In this document: in pieces, positions 16,799-25,306 of the stretch
Position numbering within the stretch: the first letter of the stretch is position 1
Layout of the letters: each line of letters begins with the position of its first letter
Source of the DNA: an uncultured Alphaproteobacteria bacterium
GTDB lineage: Bacteria > Pseudomonadota > Alphaproteobacteria > CAAHEQ01 > UBA3637
Reading direction: 5' to 3'
NCBI GenBank assembly: GCA_944392795.1
Contig: CALXXX010000007.1
Coordinates: forward strand, 1 to 60,831
DNA length: 60,831 nt
Program-made: the position numbers and the translations under genes
Notes under the pieces: generated by a model
What the model was told of the DNA's origin: nothing
What the model saw: only the letters and a program-made list of their open reading frames with translations
Databases searched by the model: none

Positions 16799-17629
16799 TT
16801 ATTCAGATAATTTAAAATCTCTTAATAGTTCGCCGATTTGGTGAGCGTTTTTCGGATTAATCATTCCCAGCTTATGATAACCAGCATCGACATGAATAAC
16901 TTCACTTGTCACGCCGGAAGATAAATCGCTTAACAAATATAGACCAGTTCCGCCGACATCTTCAATTGTTACATTACGTCCCAGAGGTGCGTTTAATTCA
17001 TTCCAATTTAGAATTTGTTTGAAATCTCCAATTCCCGCTGCCGCTAAAGTTCTAATTGGGCCTGCGGAAATAGCGTTAACACGTATATTTTGAGCACCTA
17101 AATCATAAGCAATAAAATGAATGGAGGCTTCCAACGCTGCTTTAGCGACACCCATGACATTATAATTTGGAATATATTTTTCAGCTCCTAAATAAGTTAG
17201 GGTTAAGCAGGAACCACCATTATGCATTAATTCTGCAGCTCTACGGCAAACATCTGTAAAAGAATATGCGGAAATCAGCATACTTTTTGAAAAATTTTCC
17301 GGAGTTGTATCAACATAACGTCCTTTTAGTTCATTTTTATCTGAAAAAGCAATCGCATGAACAACAAAATCTAAAGAACCCCATTCTTTTTTTAAAGTTT
17401 CAAAGACAGAATCCATACTTTCTTTGTTGGTAACATCACAAGGGAGAACCATTTTACTTCCCACAGAATCAGCAAGAGGGCGAACTCTTTTTTCAAGAGC
17501 TTCTCCTTGATATGTAAAGGCTATTTCAGCGCCTTCTTGTGCAACCGCTTTTGCAATTCCCCAAGCAATTGAGTGGTCATTCGCCACACCCATAATTAAA
17601 CCGCGTTTATTTTTCATTAATTCAGTCAT
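16799..17629 (-). CDS. fabI: Enoyl-ACP reductase FabI
   Basis: NADH-dependent reductase of the last step of fatty acid elongation and the triclosan target. It is a 276-residue SDR-fold protein with the FabI signatures GVANDHSIAWGIA (cofactor loop), CDVTNKES, VHAIAFSDK, and the catalytic Y-x6-K in TYLGAEKYIPNYNVMGVAK, then NAISAGPIRTLAA. Length fits alphaproteobacterial FabI. An AGGTAGGA ribosome site precedes the ATG. A FabK-like flavoprotein at 10192 may duplicate the function. Confidence 0.96.
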   Translation of the reverse strand: MTELMKNKRGLIMGVANDHSIAWGIAKAVAQEGAEIAFTYQGEALEKRVRPLADSVGSKMVLPCDVTNKESMDSVFETLKKEWGSLDFVVHAIAFSDKNELKGRYVDTTPENFSKSMLISAYSFTDVCRRAAELMHNGGSCLTLTYLGAEKYIPNYNVMGVAKAALEASIHFIAYDLGAQNIRVNAISAGPIRTLAAAGIGDFKQILNWNELNAPLGRNVTIEDVGGTGLYLLSDLSSGVTSEVIHVDAGYHKLGMINPKNAHQIGELLRDFKLSE

Positions 17630-17898
17630 ATTATCCTACCTTTTTAAATTGCTTTAAGCTCAGGTAATCATAAAAAAGATAAAAAATCAAATAATTTTTG
17701 ATGACTTTTTTGTGACAGTTTAACATAAATGAATATGATAAATAAAGATAACAAGGCATAAAAAAATAATAAAAAATTAGGAAAAGCAAAATTGTTTTGA
17801 ATAGGATGAAAATATCAGAAAAAATGATAGGAAAATAATTGATTTTTCGTAAAAAAATAGCTGCATTGTTTTTTTATGGATATTTGGATAAAAAAAAC
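17630..17898. other. AT-rich intergenic region between fabI and the greA leader
   Basis: About 270 bases with no open frame of note, no tRNA and no clear hairpin. It must contain the minus-strand fabI promoter, but I cannot place it confidently. Otherwise I see nothing here. Confidence 0.5.
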
Positions 17899-17927
17899 TT
17901 GCATTTTTTTTGAAAGGAACTTAAACT
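17899..17927 (+). promoter_or_regulatory. Promoter upstream of greA
   Basis: TTGCAT (17899-17904), a 17-base spacer and TAAACT (17922-17927). Transcription would start near 17934, about 70 bases upstream of greA and just ahead of an intrinsic terminator. Confidence 0.5.
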
Positions 17928-17933
17928 AAACTT

Positions 17934-17978
17934 AAACATGGAAAAGAAACCAGCATTTTAAATGCTGTGTTTTTTTTA
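17934..17978 (+). terminator. Leader terminator/attenuator of greA (possible GraL-like short RNA)
   Basis: Between promoter and greA lies CAGCAT (17951-17956), loop TTTAA, ATGCTG (17962-17967), followed by TG and a run of eight T residues (17970-17977). This is a full intrinsic terminator inside the leader, with greA beginning 28 bases later. Premature stopping would release an RNA of about 45 nt. E. coli greA has the same arrangement and yields the GraL RNAs; similarity here is of layout only. Confidence 0.6.
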
Positions 17979-18005
17979 TTACTTTATTTTTTAAGGAGAA
18001 GAATG

Positions 18006-18482
18006 ATGGAAACAAAGATTCCGATGACACGTGATGGATATGAAAGATTACAAGATGAGCTGAAAAATTTGAAATTTAATGAACGTCATGAGATTATCGC
18101 AGCTATTGAGGAGGCTCGCTCTCATGGAGATTTATCTGAAAACGCAGAATATCACGCCGCACGTGAACGTCAAAGTTTCGTCGAGGGAAGAATTCAAGAG
18201 TTGGAGGCTGCTTTAAGTCGTTCTCAAATTATTGATGTCAAATCTTTGTCTGGTGATAAAGTAGTTTTTGGTGCTACGGTTGATTTAAGTGACGCAGAGA
18301 CTGAGGTTAAGACAACTTACCAAATCGTTGGACAATATGAGGCGAATTTAGAAAAAGGATTAATTTCCTTGCAATCACCTTTAGCACGTGCTTTAATAGG
18401 CAAAGAGGTCGGAGATTTTGTGGAATTTTCGACACCGGGGGGAATGAAGACATACGAGATCTTAAATGTAAGATTTGTATGA
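18006..18482 (+). CDS. greA: Transcript cleavage factor GreA
   Basis: Rescues backtracked RNA polymerase by stimulating cleavage of the transcript 3' end. From the second of two tandem ATGs it is 158 residues, the same as E. coli, and AAGGAG lies 7 bases upstream; the first ATG (18003) is too close to it. The coiled coil carries the acidic tip in [15 protein letters not shown], and the C-terminal FKBP-like domain ends in [11 protein letters not shown]. It is followed 11 bases later by trxB. Confidence 0.95.
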   Translation: METKIPMTRDGYERLQDELKNLKFNERHEIIAAIEEARSHGDLSENAEYHAARERQSFVEGRIQELEAALSRSQIIDVKSLSGDKVVFGATVDLSDAETEVKTTYQIVGQYEANLEKGLISLQSPLARALIGKEVGDFVEFSTPGGMKTYEILNVRFV

Positions 18483-18493
18483 GGAAATATTGA

Positions 18494-19426
18494 ATGCATC
18501 ATCAAGTAGTTATTTTGGGCGCCGGTCCTGCAGGGTATACGGCGGCGCTTTATGCTGCCCGTTCGGGATTAAAGCCCATTGTTATAAGTGGACCATTACC
18601 AGGGGGACAATTAGTTTATACACATCAGATTGAAAATTTTCCAGGTTTTATGAATATTTCAGGTGTCGAGCTTGTTGAAACTTTTGATAAGCAAGTATTG
18701 AGTTTAGGAGTTTCTTTTATTCATGAATCTGTTGAAACTGTTGATTTTTCTAATCGTCCTTTCCATTTAGCATTGTCTAATGGAGAGGATATGACAGCTG
18801 ATTCTGTTATTATTGCCATGGGTTCTTCGCCAAGATGGTTAGGTATTCCTGGAGAAGAAAAATTTAAAGGGAAGGGTATTTCTGTTTGCGCTACCTGCGA
18901 TGGTTTTTTCTATCGAGGGAAAAAAGTAGCAGTTATCGGAGGTGGAAATACAGCTTTGTATGAAGCTCTTTTCTTGTCAACTTTTGCTGAAAAGATAACA
19001 ATTATTCATCGTCATGCTCAATTAAGCGGAGAAAAAGCACTCATTGAAAAAGTGAAAAAAAATCCAAAGATAAACGTTTTATGGAACACTGAAGCTGTTT
19101 CTTTTGAAGGAGAGGAGAAGCTTTCAAAAATTGTGTTAAAAAATTTGGAAACAAATCATCTAACGGAACTAGAAATAGCAGGTGCTTTTGTTGCTATAGG
19201 TCAGATTCCAAACTCGTCATTGTTTGAAAAACAGCTGGACATTGATAGTCAAGGCTTTATTTTGACAAATTATAAAACTCGAGAGACAAGTATTTCCGGT
19301 ATTTTTGCAGCAGGAGATATTCAAGAGCCTATTTATCGACAAGCAATTATAGCATGTGGTTCTGGCTGCATAGCAGCTTTAAGTGCTGAAAAATTTTTGT
19401 TAGAAAAAAATAGGTTTCACCTTTAA
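18494..19426 (+). CDS. trxB: Thioredoxin reductase
   Basis: NADPH-dependent flavoenzyme that reduces thioredoxin. Of 310 residues, it has the FAD motif GAGPAGYTAALYAAR, the redox-active C132-A-T-C135 followed by DG, the NADPH motif GGGNTALYEA and the C-terminal FAD motif GIFAAGDIQE. The usual GDC order is varied to AGDIQE but the core is intact. It shares a transcript with greA. Confidence 0.96.
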   Translation: MHHQVVILGAGPAGYTAALYAARSGLKPIVISGPLPGGQLVYTHQIENFPGFMNISGVELVETFDKQVLSLGVSFIHESVETVDFSNRPFHLALSNGEDMTADSVIIAMGSSPRWLGIPGEEKFKGKGISVCATCDGFFYRGKKVAVIGGGNTALYEALFLSTFAEKITIIHRHAQLSGEKALIEKVKKNPKINVLWNTEAVSFEGEEKLSKIVLKNLETNHLTELEIAGAFVAIGQIPNSSLFEKQLDIDSQGFILTNYKTRETSISGIFAAGDIQEPIYRQAIIACGSGCIAALSAEKFLLEKNRFHL

Positions 19427-19461
19427 TCTATCAATCAAGATATGCTCTATATAAAAAAAAG

Positions 19462-19490
19462 ATGACTTTTTCGTTTTTTTCAGGTATAAC
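19462..19490 (+). promoter_or_regulatory. Promoter candidate for lptG
   Basis: ATGACT (19462-19467), a 17-base spacer and TATAAC (19485-19490), 27 bases before the lptG start. The -10 is good, the -35 moderate. Confidence 0.4.
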
Positions 19491-19517
19491 ATCCGAGATA
19501 TCAGAAAAGGACAAAAG

Positions 19518-20618
19518 ATGCGTTTACCTTCTATTTTAAGTCGTTATATCTCAAAAAATTTCTTTCTAGCTTTTTTAGGATCCTTGTTTGTGTTAGTAGC
19601 ATTAATTTTGCTGTTTGATGTTATTGATTTATTGCGCCGCGCCTCATCGGAAGAAAGTATGACTTTTGGTGATGTTGTTAGTTTAGGTTTCTTAAAATTG
19701 CCTCAAATGGTTCCAATCATTTTACCGTTTTCTATTTTAATAGCCTCATTAATAACTTTTTATCGTCTCAGTAAAAGCAATGAGTTAGTTATCGCTCGTT
19801 CTGCAGGTCTTTCTGTTTGGAATTTTTTAATGCCTGTTTTTGTTGTTTCTCTTTTAATCGGCATTTTTAATGTGACAATTTTCAATCCTTTTTCAGCAAC
19901 CATGCGTAAAAAGTATGATGTATTAGAGGGATTAAAATTTGAGAATCAAAGTGGTTTTTCTTGGAGCTCAAAAGGTTTGTGGTTGCGAGAAAAAAAAGGA
20001 GATAATCCAATAGTTATACATGCCGATGCAGTTCATCAACGTGACAGGGAATTGTATTTAAAAGATGTTTCTGTTCTTGTTTTAAATCCAGATGAGACTT
20101 TATCTGTTCAGGTTGAATCTTCGGCAGGTCTGTTAACAGGGCATACGTTGACTGTTGCGGAGGGCGTTTTATTTTCAGAAGAAGGGCAGAAAAAGAAATC
20201 ATCGGCATTTAGTCTTCCGACAGAATTGAATTTAGAAAAAATAATGCAAACTTTTGAAGAACCAGAGGAAATTTCTTTTTGGCAATTACCTTCATTTATT
20301 GATCTTTTAGATAGATCAGGTTTTTCATCTATTAGACACAAAATGCACTTTTACGCATTATTATCTTCTCCATTGAATTTGTTGGCAATGGTATTTATTG
20401 CGGCAATGTTTGCTTTGTCTCCCAATCAAAGACAAGGTGGCATACTGATGAAAGTTTCTGGAGCTGTTTTATTCGGATTTTTATTGTTTTTCGTATCAAA
20501 ATTAACAGCAGCACTTGGTACATCAGGAGGATTACCGGTTGCCTTAGCAACTTTCGGTCCTTCGATCGTGATGATTTTTGTAGCTGTTTCAGTTTTATTA
20601 CATTTAGAAGATGGATAA
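19518..20618 (+). CDS. lptG: LPS export permease LptG
   Basis: Inner-membrane half of the LptB2FG transporter that extracts LPS. It is 366 residues with the YjgP/YjgQ layout: three N-terminal helices (through about 120), a periplasmic beta-jellyroll domain (about 125-260), and three C-terminal helices. The DVIDLLRR motif near residue 35, the SGFSWSSKGLWLR segment and NQRQGGI favour LptG over LptF. lptF is not adjacent here, which is unusual. The next gene begins on the base after its stop. Confidence 0.88.
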   Translation: MRLPSILSRYISKNFFLAFLGSLFVLVALILLFDVIDLLRRASSEESMTFGDVVSLGFLKLPQMVPIILPFSILIASLITFYRLSKSNELVIARSAGLSVWNFLMPVFVVSLLIGIFNVTIFNPFSATMRKKYDVLEGLKFENQSGFSWSSKGLWLREKKGDNPIVIHADAVHQRDRELYLKDVSVLVLNPDETLSVQVESSAGLLTGHTLTVAEGVLFSEEGQKKKSSAFSLPTELNLEKIMQTFEEPEEISFWQLPSFIDLLDRSGFSSIRHKMHFYALLSSPLNLLAMVFIAAMFALSPNQRQGGILMKVSGAVLFGFLLFFVSKLTAALGTSGGLPVALATFGPSIVMIFVAVSVLLHLEDG

Positions 20619-20960
20619 ATGTTGATTTTTCTTTATGCAATGCTGATAACGGGTTTTTTGGAGGTACTATTTTTTTGGGGCTTCGGTTATCGGAAAGTTG
20701 ATTTTTTAATTTATATTTTTGGAGTTAATTTGTTGACAAATTTTGTGATGAATTTGTCATTTTTAGGATTATATCAGACTGTTTCAAGTCATTATAGTTT
20801 GCTTTTTATATTGGAAATAGCAGTTGTGATGATAGAGTTCTTTTTGCTGGGTTTATGGGAAAGAAAGTGGACAGTTCATCTGTTGGTGCTTGTTTTTTTA
20901 GCTAATCTTTTCACTTGGGGAAGTGGAGAGATTCTTCAACGATTTGGTTGGATCTTTTGA
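20619..20960 (+). CDS. Small integral membrane protein
   Basis: A 113-residue very hydrophobic protein with about four predicted helices, rich in Phe and Leu, with conserved-looking polar spots (GYRKVDFLIY, NLLTNFVMN, GLWERK). Its ATG directly follows the lptG stop (TAAATG), so translation is probably coupled. The end overlaps the facing MFS gene by 25 bases. Family not recognised. Confidence 0.65.
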   Translation: MLIFLYAMLITGFLEVLFFWGFGYRKVDFLIYIFGVNLLTNFVMNLSFLGLYQTVSSHYSLLFILEIAVVMIEFFLLGLWERKWTVHLLVLVFLANLFTWGSGEILQRFGWIF

Positions 20961-21937
20961 TCAGCCATCCACAACAAAACAAAATTAGTCATGAAGATTA
21001 TAATAAAAATCCAGTTAGGTAAATCATGTAAGAAAAAAGCAGCGAACCACCCAGGGAGCAAGAAGCTAGCAGCGAGTCCAAAGCTGAATGCAGGTTTGTT
21101 GGGCATAGCTTTATAAAGTAGATACAATGTGATAGGCATGGAAAAGTTAATAAAAAGTTGACCTAAAGCCCAAATCCAATAATTAAGCGGACCTAAGAAA
21201 TAGAAAAAAGCGGCTAGGGGGCTAGAAAATAAAATAATACGACGTATAGTGAAATAATCACACAGAATACCGCCGAGTGCTTTACCGGCGAAGACAAAAA
21301 TGGCAAAAAATAAAGGCAGCCAAATAATTCCCTCAAAAGGGGCATATCGAGCGAAGCCCATGAAAGAGCGAATCGAGATACAGAAAAGAAGAGCCACTGG
21401 AACCCATAATGGTAATTTTATTGTTTTTTTCATATTTCGATGAATGGATTTTAAAGTTGGTAAAGCCCAAATACAAAACAATAAGAATATCAGAAGAATT
21501 AAAAAAGACGTTTTTAAGAGAATATTATCTGGATATAAAGTTCCTAACATCAAGCCGATCGCACCAGTGGATACAAAAATGCCCAAAGGATACATCTTAT
21601 CATTGGATTGTTCAAGGACTTCCGCTCCTGCAGCAACGTGAAAAAAAGCATTTGCAATGCCGACGAGTAAAAGCCGTAGATATTGACAACAAGGTAATAG
21701 AAAACCAGTAGCCAATAACAAAAAAGAAATTAAAATAAATTCTTTTTTACGAGATGTATCGTCTAGAATAAAACCGATAATAGGCTGGGTCGCAAAAGCA
21801 AGTATGTTGTAAAATAAAATAAATAAAAATAAAAAATTCGGATAATTATAAGGAAGCGTTTGAAAAAGAGTAATAGCACATAAACCATCAATACAGGCAT
21901 GAGCTAATGTATAAAGGAAAAGGTAGCTTTTTTTCAT
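20936..21937 (-). CDS. MFS-type transporter
   Basis: A 333-residue polytopic protein with about 10-11 hydrophobic segments, somewhat shorter than the usual 12-helix major facilitator. GFILDDTSRKK between helices 2 and 3 resembles the MFS loop motif (GxxxDxxxRkk), and ANAFFHVAAG recalls the fosmidomycin-resistance branch. Substrate unknown. It converges with the small membrane gene at 20619. The downstream order on the minus strand places it after the two membrane proteins at 21952 and 22451, possibly in one unit. Confidence 0.75.
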   Translation of the reverse strand: MKKSYLFLYTLAHACIDGLCAITLFQTLPYNYPNFLFLFILFYNILAFATQPIIGFILDDTSRKKEFILISFLLLATGFLLPCCQYLRLLLVGIANAFFHVAAGAEVLEQSNDKMYPLGIFVSTGAIGLMLGTLYPDNILLKTSFLILLIFLLFCIWALPTLKSIHRNMKKTIKLPLWVPVALLFCISIRSFMGFARYAPFEGIIWLPLFFAIFVFAGKALGGILCDYFTIRRIILFSSPLAAFFYFLGPLNYWIWALGQLFINFSMPITLYLLYKAMPNKPAFSFGLAASFLLPGWFAAFFLHDLPNWIFIIIFMTNFVLLWMADQKIQPNR

Positions 21938-21951
21938 CGATATTCTAGTTA

Positions 21952-22431
21952 TTATTTTTCCTCAAACTGAAATAACTCTGGACAGTTCGTTATTCCATAT
22001 TTAAGTGGGTTACATCTATAACAGCCTGTTTTGTATGTATTAATCAAGCCTCCCTTTACATTAAAATATCCTTTTTTTCTTTTACACAATTCTTCTATTT
22101 CAGAACCCAAGAGCTTTTTTCCTGTAAGACTTTCTTCAACAAATCTTTGGGAGATAAATATGTCCGTGGATATAAATGCTGACAAGATAGATAGTAATAA
22201 TGTAACAGCAGAAAGTAGTTTTTTCTTTTTTAAGTACAAAGAAAAAAGGAAAAAATAAATAGTAAAAAAAGAAATAAAAAACAAAGAAAATAGTAGCAAT
22301 ATGAAAAGGTAGTGAGGCTTTAAGAGAGATGGAGAAATTACATACATTATCTTGGGGTTAAAGCCTCCTAAATCAGCAAAGGCAGGTATAGAAAAAAACA
22401 TAAAAAGTAAAAAATATAGAAAATATTTCAT
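21952..22431 (-). CDS. Membrane protein with N-terminal signal, 159 aa
   Basis: The start at 22431 (MKYFLYFLLFMFFSIPAFA) gives a clean signal peptide and has AAAGGG upstream; the frame is open to 22509 but would overlap the upstream gene. After the signal come two hydrophobic helices (about 45-65 and 75-90) and an 80-residue tail with a Cys cluster (CYRCNPLKYGITNC). Layout parallels the larger upstream neighbour: signal, two helices, Cys-containing tail. Family not recognised. Confidence 0.65.
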   Translation of the reverse strand: MKYFLYFLLFMFFSIPAFADLGGFNPKIMYVISPSLLKPHYLFILLLFSLFFISFFTIYFFLFSLYLKKKKLLSAVTLLLSILSAFISTDIFISQRFVEESLTGKKLLGSEIEELCKRKKGYFNVKGGLINTYKTGCYRCNPLKYGITNCPELFQFEEK

Positions 22432-22450
22432 TTTTCCCTTTCTAAAAAGA

Positions 22451-23821
22451 TTAGTAAGATTGTTCATTTTCATTTTGTATCTCCTCTGATTTATCAACGC
22501 AAGCTCCATTTAAGTAAACATGTCCGGGAAGGCGGATACATTCTTTTGTTTCTCGTTCGACGCGTTCCAGCTCGGCACGTTTTTCTCGTTCGACGCGTTC
22601 CAGCTCGGCACGTTTTTCTCGTTCAACGCGTTCCTGTTCGGCACGTTTTTGTTGTTCAACGCGTTTCTGTTCGGCACGTTTTTCTCGTTCAATTTTTCGT
22701 TGAGATTCTCGTTTATGCCAGTCATCTTCCCATGATAAAAATCTAACACAGAAGGGATTTTTACTAACTTTTGTACATAGTGCCTTAAGTTCATCTATAG
22801 AATAGCAGAGTTCTCCAATACACGCGTTTTGTGAATGTTCAAGTTTTGTCAAAAGGTTCGAGATTTCTTTTTCTTCCCAGATCAGATGATCAAAGAAATT
22901 GTAAAAAGTGTATTTTTCTTTAGATTGACATTCATGGATGTATCTTGGATAGGGACCTACTTTAAGCCAAATACCTATGTTTTCAGCTTGCTCTAAAAAA
23001 ATGGAACAAAATTCATTTTCCATATAATGACAAATCGTATACAAATCATTGGCTGTATAAAATTGATGATTGATAGTTAAATGTGAAGACCAGATTCCGT
23101 CAGAAGCAGAAAATGTCCCAAATGAGGTAAGTTTGTCAAGAGCTGCTGTAGGAGATCTATAGGTGCTAATAATAATATCACCATTATTTTTATAGTCCGT
23201 GGAATGAATAGAATCAAAGCCAAGAGTTTCCTTAAGTTTTTTTTGTTCTTTTATCAGAGTTTGAGAGGCTTTATACTGTTCTTCTGGGGGTAGTTTTAAA
23301 ATTTGCGACCACTTTTCTTTCAATGTTTTTTCTATTGATAAAAAGGCTTCTTTTTCATCTTCGGATAATTTGTATTCTGCCATGAAAAAAGGCTTTTGGG
23401 CGGCTATATTCCAATTTTCAATCAAATTGCGACATCTTTGATCACAATTTGTTTCTTTTATTGTTAGTAAGTTTTGGTGTTTATATCCCATTTTGGCATT
23501 ATTAGACTCGCATATATGGGTTTTTGCTGTGAAAATAAAAGAGTTAATAATTTTTTTTGTGCTGACATAATGTAAAAGAAAAACAGTCATATAAATGGCT
23601 AATACAGCCCCTAATGGCCAAACTATTTTTTTTGTTTTTTTGCACATAAATGACAAAATATAAGTAAATAATCTTTCAAAAAGGAAAAATAAAAAGATAA
23701 ATGAAATTACAAAAAAAACAGGATATGCTTGAAAATCATTGTTTAGATAAACATCATAATTCCCTTTTTCAGAACAGCTCACACAAAAAAACATTCCCAA
23801 ATAAACAGTTAATTTCTTCAT
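22451..23821 (-). CDS. Membrane protein with hendecad repeat tail, 456 aa
   Basis: I place the start at 23821 (MKKLTVYLGMFFCVSC); the frame is open 12 codons upstream. The N terminus is a signal or atypical lipoprotein signal with C16. Two transmembrane helices follow (about 30-55 and 65-85), then a 270-residue domain with scattered Cys residues. From about residue 375 come four 11-residue charged repeats of the type REKRAELERVE, and the protein ends in a small Cys-containing module (CIRLPGHVYLNGACVD). Family not recognised; the repeat should form a long helix or coiled coil. Confidence 0.7.
   Translation of the reverse strand: MKKLTVYLGMFFCVSCSEKGNYDVYLNNDFQAYPVFFVISFIFLFFLFERLFTYILSFMCKKTKKIVWPLGAVLAIYMTVFLLHYVSTKKIINSFIFTAKTHICESNNAKMGYKHQNLLTIKETNCDQRCRNLIENWNIAAQKPFFMAEYKLSEDEKEAFLSIEKTLKEKWSQILKLPPEEQYKASQTLIKEQKKLKETLGFDSIHSTDYKNNGDIIISTYRSPTAALDKLTSFGTFSASDGIWSSHLTINHQFYTANDLYTICHYMENEFCSIFLEQAENIGIWLKVGPYPRYIHECQSKEKYTFYNFFDHLIWEEKEISNLLTKLEHSQNACIGELCYSIDELKALCTKVSKNPFCVRFLSWEDDWHKRESQRKIEREKRAEQKRVEQQKRAEQERVEREKRAELERVEREKRAELERVERETKECIRLPGHVYLNGACVDKSEEIQNENEQSY
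22552..22686 (-). repeat. 33-bp tandem repeat inside the gene at 22451
   Basis: Four units of exactly 33 bases start at 22552, 22585, 22618 and 22651, with a partial fifth from 22684. The two nearest the 3' end of the gene are nearly identical, the others diverge by a few substitutions. Each encodes 11 residues, so copy changes keep the frame. The gradient of similarity suggests recent expansion at one end. Confidence 0.9.
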
Positions 23822-23882
23822 TTGTATTCTCTTTCTTTTACAATTAATATCTATCACATTTCATTGTGATAAAAAAGATTTT

Positions 23883-24398
23883 TTAAACTTCTTCATTTCT
23901 TAAGGCTTTTCGAGCTGTTTCATAACTAAATCCGGCTCGACCTAAAACTGCCAAATCTTTTTGATACATTTCCGAACGTTGTTCTATTGGTCTCCAGAAA
24001 CCAAGTTTTCTTTTTTTGACGAGCTTACGGGCAGCTTCCAAATCCATTTCTTGAATAGAAATTTCTTGTGTTTTCAGGATATTTTCTATCAAATCATTTT
24101 CTAAACCAGAGGCTTTTAATTTATTGGTAATAAATCTGATGGATTTACCTGTCTCTGTCAAACGTTGGAAAGTATTTTCAGCAAAACGTTTGTCATTAAC
24201 ATATCCTAAGCGAACCATTTCATCAATAATGGTTTGTATCCAATGGGTTGTTTCAGAAGGAACTTCTTCTCCATTAAGTTTTGTTTTATAAACACGATTT
24301 TCTAAAACAGAGCGGAGTTTTTCTGTCGTACTTTCATAACGTGATAAGTAATAAAGGGCTATATTATATAATCTTTTTTGTGTTAACTTCTTGGGCAT
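23883..24398 (-). CDS. recX: Regulatory protein RecX
   Basis: Small helical modulator of RecA filaments, 171 residues. The RecX pattern is visible: ALYYLSRYESTTEKLRSVL near the N terminus, LGYVNDKRFAENTFQRL, and a C-terminal repeat ending ETARKALRN. recA is not adjacent. A GGAG ribosome site precedes the ATG. It is divergent from hslO across about 50 bases. I see no SOS box in that gap. Confidence 0.88.
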   Translation of the reverse strand: MPKKLTQKRLYNIALYYLSRYESTTEKLRSVLENRVYKTKLNGEEVPSETTHWIQTIIDEMVRLGYVNDKRFAENTFQRLTETGKSIRFITNKLKASGLENDLIENILKTQEISIQEMDLEAARKLVKKRKLGFWRPIEQRSEMYQKDLAVLGRAGFSYETARKALRNEEV

Positions 24399-24451
24399 AT
24401 TGACAAGCTCCTACTTTATCGTCATAGTACATAAAAAAGAGGGTGCTGTAA

Positions 24452-25306
24452 ATGAATATTATTTTGCCTTTTATATTGAATGATGGTTTGTTAAGAGGTC
24501 GTTTCGTTAAACTAGACAGTTTGATGAGTGATGCTTTATGTCATCAGCATCATCCTAAAATGATTGAACAAATTTTAGCGGAATCTGTTACAGTTGCTTT
24601 AATGCTTTCTTCATTTTTGAAATATGAAGGGCTTTTTACCATGCAAATTCAAGGGAAAGGGCCTGTGACACTGTTAGTTGTGGATATCACGAGTGAAGGG
24701 AAAGTTCGTACTTCTGTTCGATACGATGAGAAGCTTCTTCCTCAAGATAATAAAAAGCTACAAGATATTTTCGGAACAGGCGTTTTAGTGTTTACAGTTG
24801 ATCAAGCTACACAGCAAGACGAGCGTTATCAAGGTGTTGTTGAATTATCAGGTTCCTCTTTAGCAGAAGCAGTAGAAAAGTATTTTCAATCATCAGAGCA
24901 GATTTTGACTCATTTACTTCTTTTTTCAAGAGAAAAAAATGGTTTATGTCAAACAGGTGGTTTGGTCGTGCAGTTAATGCCAGATAACACCTCTTCTAAT
25001 GAAAAACGTTTAGATGCTTTTGAAACGGCTTGTGTTTTGGCCGATAGTTTGAAAAAAGTAGAGTTTTTTGATGAAAAATTGTCAGCTGAAAAATTACTTT
25101 TTCGATTGTATCATGCAGATCATTTACTTTTGTTCCCGGCAAAACAAGTTTCTTTTGCATGTCGTTGTTCTGAGGAAAAAGTTAAAAAGATGCTTCGTGG
25201 TTTTTCGACGCAGGAATTGGATGCAATGTATCAAAATGGAGAGATACAAGTTGATTGTCAATTTTGTGGTAAAACATATTGCTTTAAAAAAGGAGAATGG
25301 GAATGA
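24452..25306 (+). CDS. hslO: Redox-regulated chaperone Hsp33
   Basis: Chaperone activated by oxidative unfolding through a zinc-bound cysteine switch. Of 284 residues, it has the conserved N-terminal fold (FVKLDSLMSDALCHQHH region, AEAVEKYFQSSEQ) and all four switch cysteines: C237-R-C239 and C269-Q-F-C272. The start has GAGGGTG upstream. It is followed by a lipoprotein gene overlapping by ATGA. Confidence 0.95.
   Translation: MNIILPFILNDGLLRGRFVKLDSLMSDALCHQHHPKMIEQILAESVTVALMLSSFLKYEGLFTMQIQGKGPVTLLVVDITSEGKVRTSVRYDEKLLPQDNKKLQDIFGTGVLVFTVDQATQQDERYQGVVELSGSSLAEAVEKYFQSSEQILTHLLLFSREKNGLCQTGGLVVQLMPDNTSSNEKRLDAFETACVLADSLKKVEFFDEKLSAEKLLFRLYHADHLLLFPAKQVSFACRCSEEKVKKMLRGFSTQELDAMYQNGEIQVDCQFCGKTYCFKKGEWE

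Noticed and set aside
22552-22686. CRISPR array
   Set aside because: The units are directly joined 33-bp coding repeats without spacers and lie within an intact reading frame.
22520-22794. Repetitive open frames on both strands (KNVPNRNA-type and FDAFQLGTFF-type) across the 33-bp repeat
   Set aside because: They are other-frame readings of the tandem repeat inside the membrane protein gene; no ribosome site and no independent support.
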